64,000 nucleotides of DNA, taken from assembly GCF_001636295.1 (NCBI RefSeq), contig NZ_CP014209.1, forward strand, positions 1,116,001-1,180,000. The letters run 5' to 3'. Under the pieces are notes generated by a model, which was not told the origin of the DNA, searched no databases, and saw only the letters and a program-made list of their open reading frames with translations. Below are positions 40,125 to 48,339 of this stretch, one piece after another; the first letter of the stretch is position 1, and each line of letters begins with the position of its first letter. Made by a program: the position numbers and the translations under genes. Source of the DNA: Isoptericola dokdonensis DS-3 (GTDB lineage: Bacteria; Actinomycetota; Actinomycetes; Actinomycetales; Cellulomonadaceae).

Positions 40125-40210
40125 GTGCCCACCTTGCCACCACGGGCGGCGGTTGCCGAGCCCCGGCGGCGCCGTGGCGCGGAGACCGCCGGCACCGCGG
40201 CGGCGGGTAC

Positions 40211-40345
40211 TAGGCTGGAGGTTCGCGGACCACGGGCACCGGTGACTCGCCCGTCGGTGCGGCCCTCCGCTCTGGGTCGCAGGTCCCTGCGGCGCGAGAT
40301 GACGCGCCTGCCCTGACCGAACCCTGCTCGAGGGAGCCTCCGTCC
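40211..40345 (+). promoter_or_regulatory. Promoter and structured leader of the ABC cassette
   Basis: TAGGCT (40211-40216) is a good -10, giving a leader of about 120 nt. It holds three consecutive hairpins: GCACCG/CGGTGC (40236-40260), CGCAGG/CCTGCG (40278-40291) and GGCGCG/CGCGCC (40291-40308), then a GAGGGAG Shine-Dalgarno. GGTGACTC followed by GCGGCCCTCCGCTCTG loosely resembles the cobalamin-riboswitch core, but the B12-box bases do not match, so this is a weak suggestion. Confidence 0.4.
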
Positions 40346-41443
40346 GTGCGCCTGGCACACCACCGTCCTGTCGTCGTCCCCGCGTCCGGGTCGACCCCGC
40401 CCCCGTCCGTCCTGCGTCCCGTCCGTCGCGCGGCCGCGCCGCTGGCCGGCGTCGTCGGCGCGACCCTGCTGCTCGGCGCGTGCTCCGCACCCGACGAGCC
40501 CGGCCCGACGACGCAGGAGACCACCGAGGGCGGCGCTTCCGCCTCCGCGACGACGTACCCCCTCACGCTCGACAACTGCGGCACCGAGGTCACGTTCGAC
40601 GCGGCGCCGCAGCGCGTCGTCACCGTGAAGTCGTCGACCGCCGAGACGATGCTCGCCCTCGGCGTGGGCGACCGGATCGTCGGGGCCGCGTTCCTCGACG
40701 GCCCCGTGCCCGACGACCTCGCCGACGCCGCGGCCGGGACCGCCGTCGCCGAACCGCTCAGCGACCAGGTGCCCGGCACCGAGGCCGTCCTCGCCCTGGA
40801 GCCGGACCTCGTGTACGCCGGCTGGGAGTCGAACGTGTCCGCCGACGGCGCGGGTGAGCGCGACACCCTGCACTCCCTCGGGGTGGACACGTACGTGTCC
40901 CCGGCCGCGTGCAAGGACCCGGCGTACATGCCGGACCCGCTGACGTTCGACGAGGTCTTCGCGGAGATCACCGAGGCCGGGCAGGTCTTCGACGTCAACG
41001 AGGCCGCCGCCGACCTCGTCGCGGAGCAGCGGGCCGAGCTCGACGCCGTCGTCCCCGACGACCGCGGCCTCGACGCCCTGTGGTACTCCTCGGGCACCGA
41101 CATCCCGTACGTCGGCGCGGGCATCGGCGCGCCCGCGATGATCATGGACGCCGTCGGCCTGGACAACGTCGCCGGGGACGTCCAGGACACGTGGACGTCG
41201 CTCGGCTGGGAGAGCGTCGTCGAGGCGGACCCGGACGTCGTCGTGCTCGTCGACGCCGCCTGGAACACCGCGGAGAGCAAGATCGAGGCCCTGGAGGCGA
41301 ACCCCGCCACGGCGACGCTCACCGCCGTCCAGGAGGGCCGCTACCTGACGGTGCCCTTCCCGGCGAGCGAGGCGGGCGTGCGCAACGTGGACGCCGTCGT
41401 CGACCTCGCCGCCCAGCTGGCCGCCCTGGAGATCGATGGCTGA
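40346..41443 (+). CDS. ABC transporter substrate-binding lipoprotein, putative F420-0 binding
   Basis: 365 residues. A long basic leader and hydrophobic segment end in the lipobox LLGACS, so it is a lipoprotein. The TroA/BtuF-like fold follows, with VTFDAAPQRVVTVKSSTAETMLALG, LEPDLVYAGWESN, WYSSGTDIPYVGAGIGAPAMIMD and EGRYLTVPFPASEAGVRNVDA. These features match what I recall of the actinobacterial three-gene cassette TIGR03868/03869/03873, proposed (not proven) to import F420-0. Corrinoid or siderophore binding is the alternative. GTG start; the stop overlaps the permease start by 8 bp. Confidence 0.75.
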   Translation: MRLAHHRPVVVPASGSTPPPSVLRPVRRAAAPLAGVVGATLLLGACSAPDEPGPTTQETTEGGASASATTYPLTLDNCGTEVTFDAAPQRVVTVKSSTAETMLALGVGDRIVGAAFLDGPVPDDLADAAAGTAVAEPLSDQVPGTEAVLALEPDLVYAGWESNVSADGAGERDTLHSLGVDTYVSPAACKDPAYMPDPLTFDEVFAEITEAGQVFDVNEAAADLVAEQRAELDAVVPDDRGLDALWYSSGTDIPYVGAGIGAPAMIMDAVGLDNVAGDVQDTWTSLGWESVVEADPDVVVLVDAAWNTAESKIEALEANPATATLTAVQEGRYLTVPFPASEAGVRNVDAVVDLAAQLAALEIDG

Positions 41444-42500
41444 GACCACCCTCCCGGCGACCCGCGCACCCCTGACGCGCGGGCGGCTCGCCACGTGGGT
41501 CGCCGCCACGGCGGCGGTGCTGGCGGCGAGCGTCGTCGTCGCCGTGACGATCGGGCCCGCAGGTCTGACCCCGTCGGACGTCGGCCAGGTCGTCGCCACG
41601 CGCCTGGGCCTGGGCGACCTGCTGAGCCTGGCGGCGCCCGACCGGCTCGACGACGGCATCGTGTGGCAGCTCCGGCTGCCGCGCGTGCTCACCGCGGCGG
41701 CCGTCGGCGCCGGGCTCGCGGTGTGCGGCGTCGTCATGCAGTCGCTCCTGCGCAACCCGCTGGCCGACCCTTACCTGCTGGGGCTCAGCTCGGGCGCGTC
41801 GCTGGGGGCCGTGTGCGTGCTGGTCCTCGGCTGGCTCGCGGTGCTGCCCGTCGCGGCGTTCGTCGGCGCGGCCGCGGCGCTGGTGGCCACCCTCGTGCTG
41901 GCGACGTCGGCCGGGCGGGGCGAGCTCTCCCCCGCCCGGACCGTGCTGGCCGGGCTCGCCGTGTCCCAGCTCGCCGCCGCGGCCACCAGCTTCGTCATCT
42001 TCTGGTCCGCGCAGGGCGACCAGTACCGCGAGATCCTCGCGTGGATGCTCGGGTCGGTCGCCGGGGCCACGTGGACGTCGGTGGCGATCACCGTCGGCGC
42101 GGTGCTCGTGCTCGGCACCCTGCTGGCGCTCACCGGGTCGGTGCTCGACGCGTTCACGTTCGGCGACACCGCCGCCGCGGCCCTCGGCGTGCCCGTGGCG
42201 AAGGTGCGGTGGGGGCTGCTCGTCGTGGTGGCGCTGCTCACCGGGGCCCTCGTGTCCCAGTCCGGAGCCATCGGCTTCGTCGGGCTGATCCTGCCGCACG
42301 CCGTCCGGCTCGTCGTCGGCGCCCGGCACCGCACCCTGCTGCCCCTGTCGATGCTGTGCGGCGCCACGTTCCTCGTCTGGGCGGACACCCTCGCCCGCAC
42401 CCTCTTCGAGCCGCGCGAGCTGCCCGTCGGCATCGTCACCGCCGCCATCGGCGCCCCCGTGTTCGCCGCCCTGCTCTGGAAGGGACGGACCCGCGCATGA
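41436..42500 (+). CDS. ABC transporter permease (BtuC/FecCD type), putative F420-0
   Basis: 354 residues, about ten membrane helices. FecCD-family signatures: LRLPRVLTAAAVGAGLAVCGVVMQSLLRNPLADPYLLGLSSGASLG in the first third, LAGLAVSQLAAAATSF, GAIGFVGLILPHAVRLVVGARHRTLLP (coupling-helix region) and RELPVGIVTAAIGAPVFAALL. Start ATG 41436 lies within the end of the binding-protein gene; the stop overlaps the ATPase start as ATGA. Substrate is inferred from the cassette, not from this subunit. Confidence 0.88.
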   Translation: MAETTLPATRAPLTRGRLATWVAATAAVLAASVVVAVTIGPAGLTPSDVGQVVATRLGLGDLLSLAAPDRLDDGIVWQLRLPRVLTAAAVGAGLAVCGVVMQSLLRNPLADPYLLGLSSGASLGAVCVLVLGWLAVLPVAAFVGAAAALVATLVLATSAGRGELSPARTVLAGLAVSQLAAAATSFVIFWSAQGDQYREILAWMLGSVAGATWTSVAITVGAVLVLGTLLALTGSVLDAFTFGDTAAAALGVPVAKVRWGLLVVVALLTGALVSQSGAIGFVGLILPHAVRLVVGARHRTLLPLSMLCGATFLVWADTLARTLFEPRELPVGIVTAAIGAPVFAALLWKGRTRA

Positions 42501-43366
42501 CCCAGGCACCCACCCGCACGACCCGCGCGACGGCGGACGCCGCGGAGGTCGTCCCTGCGCCCACGGCCGGCCTGGTCGCGCAACGCGTGCGCTGGTCCGT
42601 CGGCGGGCGGCTGATCCTCGACGACGTCGACGTCACCGCACCGCCCGGCGCCGTCACCGGGCTCCTCGGGCCCAACGGCACCGGCAAGTCCACGCTGCTG
42701 CGCCTCGTCGCGGGCGTGCAGCGGCCCGACGGCGGCGGGGTCCGGCTGGTGGGGCCCGACGGCGGGGACGACGCCGACCTGCTCGCGATGGACCGGCGCC
42801 GGCGCGCCCGCACGGTCGCGTTCGTCGAGCAGGACGCCACGAGCGAGCTTCCCGTCACCGTGCTCGACGCGGTCCTGCTGGGCCGCACCCCGCACCGGCA
42901 CCTGCTCGCCGGCCCGAGCGCCCGCGACCGCGACGTCGCCCGGGCCGTGCTCGTGCGCGTCGGCGCCGCGCACCTCGCGGACCGGGAGGTCGCCACGCTC
43001 TCCGGCGGCGAGCGCCAGCGCGTCCACCTGGCCCGCGCGCTCGCCCAGGAACCGCGCGTGCTGCTGCTCGACGAACCGACGAACCACCTCGACGTCGCCG
43101 CGCAGCTCGCCACCATGCGGCTCGTCACCGAGCTCGCCCGCGACGGCGTCACCGTGCTCACCGCGCTGCACGACCTGTCTCTCGCCGCCGCGACCTGCGA
43201 CCACGTCGTCGTCCTCGCCCCCGGACCGGCGGGACGCGTCGTCGCCGCCGGACCCGTCGAGGACGTGCTGGTGCCCGAGGTGATCGACCCCGTCTACGGG
43301 GTGCGCACCACCGTGCTGCGCCATCCCCGCACCGGGCGGCCCGTGCTGACGTTCGACGATGTCTGA
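42497..43366 (+). CDS. ABC transporter ATPase, putative F420-0 importer
   Basis: 289 residues. Complete ATPase of the FepC/BtuD type: Walker A LLGPNGTGKSTLLRLVAG, Q-loop FVEQDATSELPVTVLDAVLLGRTPHR, signature LSGGERQRVHLARALAQ, Walker B VLLLDEPTNHLD and H-loop ALHDLSLAA. An N-terminal extension of about 25 residues precedes the fold. Last gene of the cassette; it converges on the DoxX-like gene with only six bases between stops. Confidence 0.92.
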   Translation: MTQAPTRTTRATADAAEVVPAPTAGLVAQRVRWSVGGRLILDDVDVTAPPGAVTGLLGPNGTGKSTLLRLVAGVQRPDGGGVRLVGPDGGDDADLLAMDRRRRARTVAFVEQDATSELPVTVLDAVLLGRTPHRHLLAGPSARDRDVARAVLVRVGAAHLADREVATLSGGERQRVHLARALAQEPRVLLLDEPTNHLDVAAQLATMRLVTELARDGVTVLTALHDLSLAAATCDHVVVLAPGPAGRVVAAGPVEDVLVPEVIDPVYGVRTTVLRHPRTGRPVLTFDDV

Positions 43367-43372
43367 GCGGGC

Positions 43373-43753
43373 CTAGCCTGCCGTGCGGGACACCCGCCAC
43401 GCCCACGCCACCAGCGGGACCTGCAACGGCAGCCGCCCCCAGGTGACGGACCGCCGACGCGACCAGTGCCGGGCCGCCGGACGGGAGTCGAGCGCCATCT
43501 TCACGTTGCCGGGGAACACCCCGACGAACAGGGCGGCCGTCGCCAGCCCGCCCGGCCGCCGGGTCGCGGGGATCGCGACCGCGGCCGCGCAGGCCAGCTC
43601 GGCCACGCCGCTGCCGTACACCCAGGCCCGCGGCGAGCCGAGCGCGTCAGGGATGAGCCCCTCGAAGACGCGGGGGCGCACGAGGTGCAGGGTGCCGGAC
43701 GTGGCGAGGACCGCCGCGAGCGTGCAGGCCGAGAGATCCGATCGACGGGACAT
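43373..43753 (-). CDS. DoxX-like membrane protein
   Basis: 126 residues with four predicted membrane helices: LAAVLATSGTLHLVRP, VYGSGVAELACAAAVAI, LATAALFVGVFPGNVKMAL and LPLQVPLVAWAWRV. The GVAELACAAAV and FVGVFPGNVKMA segments are typical of DoxX/DUF4267-like proteins, often linked to redox or stress functions. ATG start with TAGCCT six bases upstream, predicted leaderless. Divergent from the FAD monooxygenase gene with only 25 bp between the start codons. Confidence 0.8.
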   Translation of the reverse strand: MSRRSDLSACTLAAVLATSGTLHLVRPRVFEGLIPDALGSPRAWVYGSGVAELACAAAVAIPATRRPGGLATAALFVGVFPGNVKMALDSRPAARHWSRRRSVTWGRLPLQVPLVAWAWRVSRTAG

Positions 43754-43759
43754 GGCCCG

Positions 43760-43772
43760 AGGCTAATAGCCT
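43760..43772. promoter_or_regulatory. Back-to-back palindromic -10 elements of two divergent leaderless genes
   Basis: AGGCTA, one A, TAGCCT. Read on the minus strand TAGCCT lies 6 nt before ATG 43753; on the plus strand TAGCCT lies 6 nt before ATG 43779. The two core promoters abut, so the two polymerases must exclude each other. Confidence 0.65.
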
Positions 43773-43778
43773 GGCGCG

Positions 43779-44966
43779 ATGACATCGGAGGGTGGCGCGC
43801 CGGGCGCCGGCAGCACGGACGGACGGCGTGCCGTCGTGGTCGGCGGCGGGATCAGCGGGCTGGCATCGGGTGTGGCCCTCGCCCGTCAGGGGTGGACGGT
43901 CACCGTGCTGGAGCGCGCGCCGTCCCTCGAACCGGTCGGCGCCGGGATCGCGATCGCTCCGAACGCCGTCCGGTCGCTGGCCGCGCTCGGTATCGCCGAG
44001 CAGCTGCGCGACCTGTCCGCGCTGCAGGGCGAGTACGGCATCCGCCGGGCCGACGGCGGCTGGCTGGTCCGCACCGACGCGCAGGAGGCCGGCTCGCTCT
44101 TCGGCGACCGCACCCTCGTCCTGCACCGGGCGCACCTCGTCGGGCTGATCGCGGACGCACTGCCTGCGGGCTCGCTGCGGACCGCCACGAGCGCCACCGT
44201 CGTCGAGCCGGGGACGGACGGCCGCGCGGCGCGCGTCTCGACGTCGGACGGCGACCTGGAGGCCGAGCTCGTGGTCGCCGCGGACGGGATCGGGTCCGCG
44301 ACGCGCACCCGCTGGTGGCCGGACGCCCCGTCGCCCGGGCCGGCCGACTCGACCGCCTGGCGCTTCGTGGCGCCCGCCGTGCCGGGGGTCGTGGGGTCCG
44401 AGTCCTGGGGGCGGGGCGTCGTCGTCGGGGTCATGCCCCTCGCGGACGGGCGCGTGTACTGCTACGTCTCGGTCGCGCACGCGGCCGGGGTGCCGCGCGA
44501 CCTGGACGAGCTCCGCGACCGGCTCGCCGGGTGGCATGACCCGATCCCCGCGCTGCTCGCCGCCGTCGACCCCGGCACCGTCCTGCGCAACGAGCTGCGG
44601 GCCCTGCCCGCCCCGCCGCCGTCCCTCGCCGTCGGGCGCACCGTGCTGGTCGGCGACGCCGCCCACGCCATGCTGCCGAACCTCGGCCAAGGCGGGTGCC
44701 AGGCGCTGGAGGACGCCGTCGTGCTCGGCGCCCGGGTCCACCCCGGGCCCGAGGTCCCCGCCGCCCTGCTGCGGTGGTCCCAGGAACGCCGTCCCCGGGT
44801 CGAGCACGTCATGCGGCTCTCCGCCCGCATCGCGGGACCCACTCTGTGGACCTCACCGGTGCTCACCGGCGCCCGCGACGTCGGCATGCGGCTGGCTGGC
44901 CGGTGGGGCGCAGCCCTCGGGGCGCGGGCGCTGCGCCCGGTGATGAGCTGGCGCCCGCCCGCCTGA
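43779..44966 (+). CDS. FAD-dependent monooxygenase (PHBH fold)
   Basis: 395 residues. Rossmann FAD site VVVGGGISGLASGVALARQGWTVTVLER (residues 18-45), the arginine/valine stretch AGIAIAPNAVRSLAALG, the DG motif VVAADGIGSATR and the GD motif VLVGDAAHAMLPNLGQGGCQALEDA. This is the class A aromatic hydroxylase family (salicylate or kynurenine hydroxylase-like). Substrate cannot be assigned. Predicted leaderless (TAGCCT). Confidence 0.9.
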   Translation: MTSEGGAPGAGSTDGRRAVVVGGGISGLASGVALARQGWTVTVLERAPSLEPVGAGIAIAPNAVRSLAALGIAEQLRDLSALQGEYGIRRADGGWLVRTDAQEAGSLFGDRTLVLHRAHLVGLIADALPAGSLRTATSATVVEPGTDGRAARVSTSDGDLEAELVVAADGIGSATRTRWWPDAPSPGPADSTAWRFVAPAVPGVVGSESWGRGVVVGVMPLADGRVYCYVSVAHAAGVPRDLDELRDRLAGWHDPIPALLAAVDPGTVLRNELRALPAPPPSLAVGRTVLVGDAAHAMLPNLGQGGCQALEDAVVLGARVHPGPEVPAALLRWSQERRPRVEHVMRLSARIAGPTLWTSPVLTGARDVGMRLAGRWGAALGARALRPVMSWRPPA

Positions 44967-44971
44967 CCAGG

Positions 44972-45223
44972 CTAGGCGCGGGCGAACCGCTCCTGGCACC
45001 CGGGTTGCACCACGCGCCGCACCCCTGCCGGGTGCCTCGTCAGAGCCGCCGGCGGACGCACCGGCCGGCGCTGGAGGTCGCCGCCGCAGTTCGGGCACGC
45101 CCGCCCGGGGAAGGTGTCGACGCAGGGCGGGCACCAGGTGCACTCGAAGCTGCAGACGTACGCCTCGTCGGCGAGCGCCAGGTCGCGGTCGCAGCACTCG
45201 CAGCCGGGTCGGATCTCGAGCAT
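44972..45223 (-). CDS. DUF1272 zinc-ribbon-like protein
   Basis: 83 residues. Eight of its ten cysteines are in pairs: CECC, CSFECTWCPPC and CPNCGG, forming likely zinc sites; the pattern MLEIRPGCECCDRDL with RRPVRPPAAL after the last pair is DUF1272. Function unknown. ATG start with TAACCT six bases upstream, predicted leaderless. It converges on the monooxygenase gene with five bases between stops. Confidence 0.85.
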   Translation of the reverse strand: MLEIRPGCECCDRDLALADEAYVCSFECTWCPPCVDTFPGRACPNCGGDLQRRPVRPPAALTRHPAGVRRVVQPGCQERFARA

Positions 45224-45229
45224 GGCGCC

Positions 45230-45235
45230 AGGTTA
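45230..45235 (-). promoter_or_regulatory. -10 hexamer of the DUF1272 gene (leaderless)
   Basis: Minus-strand TAACCT, 6 nt before ATG 45223. The 111 bp beyond to the next gene hold no other identifiable element. Confidence 0.5.
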
Positions 45236-45346
45236 TGCCGCCGTGACGGCTCCCGGCGTCCGGGGCAGAGATGTGCCCACGACGCGCAGGTCAGGCAAGG
45301 CACAACCCGCTCAGGTGAGTCGCAGCAGGCACAGCCCCACTTGGAC

Positions 45347-45934
45347 TCAGTCCTTCGGCGGTGGTCCTGCGACCAGGGCGAGCGCCTCCTCGTAGGCTCC
45401 GCCGAAATCGATCCGCGTCACGTCGCTCGCATCGATCGGACGCACCTTGCGGTGCCACTGGGCTTGCTGATCGACTTCGAGAAGGCGGAGCGTGTCCGCG
45501 TCGACCGAGACGACCGCCCCGATGTAGCAGATGTCGGGTCGGTCGAGCTCCACGAAGATCGAGGTCATCGGGGCCATGGCGGCAGAGGTGGCCACGGCGC
45601 TTCGGAAGTCGTCGAGCTCGACGTCCGTCGACGGGGGCGGCCACTCCGAGCGAGCCCGCAGCGCCTTCACCGTGAAGGAGTCCGGGTCAGGATCGACGGT
45701 GACCGCCTGGATGTCCTCCAGCCGCAGCAGCGTCCAGCCGTCGAACCTCACACTGCCGTCCACCTCTGCGAGGGCCACCCACCGAGCACCGATGCCCACC
45801 ACGAACCCTTCGACACGGTCCGCACGGCGGATCCAGCGCCGGACTCCCACCATGAGCCGGTCATCCTTCGCTCGCTCCAGCCGGGCGCGAACGACTGAGC
45901 TGTCGATGGGCGGCGTCGACTTCTTCCCGGGCAC
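45347..45934 (-). CDS. Hypothetical protein
   Basis: 195 residues from GTG 45934 (13 more if ATG 45973 is used). I do not recognise a family. It is soluble, with strand-rich segments such as VEGFVVGIGARWVALAEVDGSVRFDGW, repeated in form by ICYIGAVVSVDADTLRLLEVD, suggesting two small barrel-like (Sm- or PRC-type) units. CATCCT lies 7 nt before GTG 45934. The codon use appears less extreme in G+C than neighbours: one 60-base line I counted was 63 %. It is divergent from the HhH-GPD gene. Confidence 0.65.
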   Translation of the reverse strand: MPGKKSTPPIDSSVVRARLERAKDDRLMVGVRRWIRRADRVEGFVVGIGARWVALAEVDGSVRFDGWTLLRLEDIQAVTVDPDPDSFTVKALRARSEWPPPSTDVELDDFRSAVATSAAMAPMTSIFVELDRPDICYIGAVVSVDADTLRLLEVDQQAQWHRKVRPIDASDVTRIDFGGAYEEALALVAGPPPKD

Positions 45935-46002
45935 GAGGCTCAGGATGCCGCACCGCGGGCCGGTCGTCTGCATCGTCGATCGCGGCCGGGCATCATGGAC
46001 TC

Positions 46003-46614
46003 ATGACGACGCAGCTCTGGATCACCGGCGACCCCGACACCGACGCGTTGCTGCGCGACGACCCGTTCGCCCTCCTGATCGGCATGCTCCTCGACCAGCA
46101 GTACCCGATGGAGCACGCGTTCGCGGGCCCGCGCAAGATCCGCGACCGGATCGGCACGCTGGACCCGCAGGTGATCGCGGACGCCGACCCGGACGAGTTC
46201 GTGACGATGGCGACCACTCCCCCGGCGATCCACCGGTACGGCCGGTCGATGGCGGGGCGGGTGCAGGCGGTGGCGCGCGCCGTCGTCGACGACTACGACG
46301 GCGACGTGACGCGGATCTGGACCGCGCCCGGCGCGACGGGCGACGCGCCGACGGGTGCGGAGGTGCTGAAGCGGCTCAACGCCCTGCCGGGTTTCGGCGC
46401 GCAGAAGGCGCAGATCTTCCTGGCGCTGCTCGGCAAGCAGCGGGGCGTGGAGCCGACGGGCTGGCGGGAAGCGGCGGGACACTACGGCGACGAGGGCTCA
46501 CGGCGGTCCATCGCGGACGTCACGAGCGCCGAGTCGCTGGCCGAGGTGCGCGAGTTCAAGAAGTCCGCGAAGGCGGCGGCCAAGGCCGCGCAGGCGACGA
46601 AGGCACGCTCGTGA
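46003..46614 (+). CDS. HhH-GPD-type base excision repair protein
   Basis: 203 residues. Helix-hairpin-helix segment LKRLNALPGFGAQKAQIFLALLGKQ is clear, and the N-terminal part (DPFALLIGMLLDQQYPMEHAFAGPRKI) matches the small actinobacterial HhH-GPD family TIGR03252. The basic C-terminus (KKSAKAAAKAAQATKARS) may bind DNA. The family is predicted to remove damaged bases; lesion unknown. CATCAT lies six bases before the ATG. GTGA overlap with the next gene. Confidence 0.88.
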   Translation: MTTQLWITGDPDTDALLRDDPFALLIGMLLDQQYPMEHAFAGPRKIRDRIGTLDPQVIADADPDEFVTMATTPPAIHRYGRSMAGRVQAVARAVVDDYDGDVTRIWTAPGATGDAPTGAEVLKRLNALPGFGAQKAQIFLALLGKQRGVEPTGWREAAGHYGDEGSRRSIADVTSAESLAEVREFKKSAKAAAKAAQATKARS

Positions 46615-47666
46615 ACGCGAACCCGACGGAGCGTCCCGAGCACGCCCAGGGCGGCACGTACACGGTCGAGGGCCAGGAGTACGTGCGCGACCAGCGGTAC
46701 ATCACCACCCGCATCACCGCGGACGGCTCCGACGGCTACCCGGTGGAGGAGGGCCGGTATCGGCTGGTCGCGGCCCGTGCCTGCCCGTGGGCGAACCGCG
46801 CGATCATCGTGCGGCGCCTGCTCGGCCTGGAGGACGCGCTCAGCATCGGCCTGGCCGGGCCGACGCACGACGAGCGGAGCTGGACGTTCGACCTCGACCC
46901 CGGCGGGAAGGACCCGGTGCTCGGCATCGAGCGGATCCAGGAGGCGTACTTCCGGCGCGACCCCGACTACCCGCGCGGCATCACCGTGCCCGCGATCGTC
47001 GACACCCACGACGGCGCCGTCGTGACCAACGACTTCGCGCAGATGACGCTCGATCTGTCGACGCAGTGGACCGCCCACCAGCGCCCCGGCGCGCCCCGGC
47101 TGCTGCCCGACGACCCCGACCAGCGCGCCGAGATGGACGCCGTCATGCGGCGTGTCTTCACCGAGGTCAACAACGGGGTGTACCGGTGCGGCTTCGCCGG
47201 GTCGCAGGAGGCGTACGACGCCGCGTACGTGCGGCTGTTCGACGCCCTCGACTGGCTGGAGGAGCGCCTCGCGGACCGCCGCTTCCTCATGGGGCCCGCG
47301 GTCACCGAGGCCGACGTGCGCCTCTTCACCACGCTCGTGAGGTTCGACGCCGTCTACCACGGCCACTTCAAGTGCAACCGGAACAAGCTCACCGAGATGC
47401 CGGTGCTGTGGGCGTACGCCCGCGACCTGTTCCAGCTGCCCGGGTTCGGCGACACCGTCGACTTCGCACAGATCAAGGAGCACTACTACGTGGTGCACCG
47501 CGACATCAACCCCACCGGGATCATGCCCGCGGGGCCCGACCTGTCCGGCTGGACGACCCCGCACGGGCGCGAGTCGCTCGGCGGCGACCCCTGGGGCGGC
47601 GGCACCCCGCCCGGCCCCGTGCGCGACGGCGAGCAGGTCGACCCCGACCACACGCCGCTGCGCTGA
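46611..47666 (+). CDS. Glutathionyl-hydroquinone reductase-like (ECM4/YqjG) GST
   Basis: 351 residues. Xi-class GST-like reductase: the N-terminal domain has YRLVAARACPWANRAIIVRRLLGLE with the catalytic Cys of the CPWA motif, then DLDPGGKDPVLG and VPAIVDTHDGAVVTNDFAQM; the C-terminal helical domain has GVYRCGFAGSQEAYD, LTEADVRLF-like VTEADVRLFTTLVRFDAVYHGHFKCNRN. In actinobacteria, which use mycothiol, it probably acts with that thiol. GTG start overlaps the repair gene, and its stop overlaps the DUF4126 start. Confidence 0.92.
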   Translation: MNANPTERPEHAQGGTYTVEGQEYVRDQRYITTRITADGSDGYPVEEGRYRLVAARACPWANRAIIVRRLLGLEDALSIGLAGPTHDERSWTFDLDPGGKDPVLGIERIQEAYFRRDPDYPRGITVPAIVDTHDGAVVTNDFAQMTLDLSTQWTAHQRPGAPRLLPDDPDQRAEMDAVMRRVFTEVNNGVYRCGFAGSQEAYDAAYVRLFDALDWLEERLADRRFLMGPAVTEADVRLFTTLVRFDAVYHGHFKCNRNKLTEMPVLWAYARDLFQLPGFGDTVDFAQIKEHYYVVHRDINPTGIMPAGPDLSGWTTPHGRESLGGDPWGGGTPPGPVRDGEQVDPDHTPLR

Positions 47667-48328
47667 TGCTGGAGCTCGCCACCGGCGCAGGCCTGGCGCT
47701 GGCAGCCGGGCTCAACGCCTGGATCCCGCTGCTGGCCCTCGGCCTGCTGTCCCGGTACACCGACCTGCTCGCCCTGCCGCCGGGCTGGTCGTGGCTGGAG
47801 AACGGGTGGGTGCTCGTCGTGCTCGGCGTGCTGCTCCTGCTGGAGGTCGTGGGCGACAAGGTGCCCCTCGTCGACTCGGTCAACGACGTCGTGCAGACGG
47901 TCGTGCGGCCCGGGGCGGGCGGGATCGCGTTCGGTGCCGGCGCGACGTCGGAGACGGCCCGCGTCGAGGACCCCGGCACGTTCCTCGAGTCCGGCGCCTG
48001 GGTGCCCGTGCTGCTCGGCATCGTGCTGGCGCTCGCGGTGCACCTCGCCAAGGCGGGCGTGCGCGCCACGGCGAACGCCGCCACCGGTGGGATCGCGGCC
48101 CCGGTGCTGTCGACCGCGGAGGACGGCGCGTCCGTGGGCCTGAGCCTCGCCGCGGTCCTCGTGCCGCTGCTCGTCGTCCCGGTGCTCGTCGGGCTGGGCG
48201 TCGTGGTGTGGCGGCTGCTCCGCCGACGACGACGCACCGGCCTCCCCGACGACGGGCCGCCCGACACGGCGCCCGGCCCGCCGGCGCTTCCGCCGGCGGT
48301 GCCGCCCGCCGGACCGCACGGCCGTTAG
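47666..48328 (+). CDS. DUF4126 membrane protein
   Basis: 220 residues, four or five membrane helices (for example LATGAGLALAAGLNAWIPLLALGLL, WVLVVLGVLLLLEVVGD, WVPVLLGIVLALAVHLAKAG, LSLAAVLVPLLVVPVLVGLGVVVW). AAGLNAWIPLLALG and DKVPLVDSVNDVVQTVVRPGAGG mark DUF4126. The C-terminal 35 residues are proline-rich. ATG shares one base with the preceding stop, completing a three-gene unit 46003-48328. Confidence 0.88.
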   Translation: MLELATGAGLALAAGLNAWIPLLALGLLSRYTDLLALPPGWSWLENGWVLVVLGVLLLLEVVGDKVPLVDSVNDVVQTVVRPGAGGIAFGAGATSETARVEDPGTFLESGAWVPVLLGIVLALAVHLAKAGVRATANAATGGIAAPVLSTAEDGASVGLSLAAVLVPLLVVPVLVGLGVVVWRLLRRRRRTGLPDDGPPDTAPGPPALPPAVPPAGPHGR

Positions 48329-48331
48329 GCT
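48326..48331 (+). promoter_or_regulatory. -10 hexamer of the 48340 gene
   Basis: TAGGCT ends 8 nt before ATG 48340. The hexamer overlaps the stop of the DUF4126 gene. Confidence 0.5.
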
Positions 48332-48339
48332 CGGTCCCC

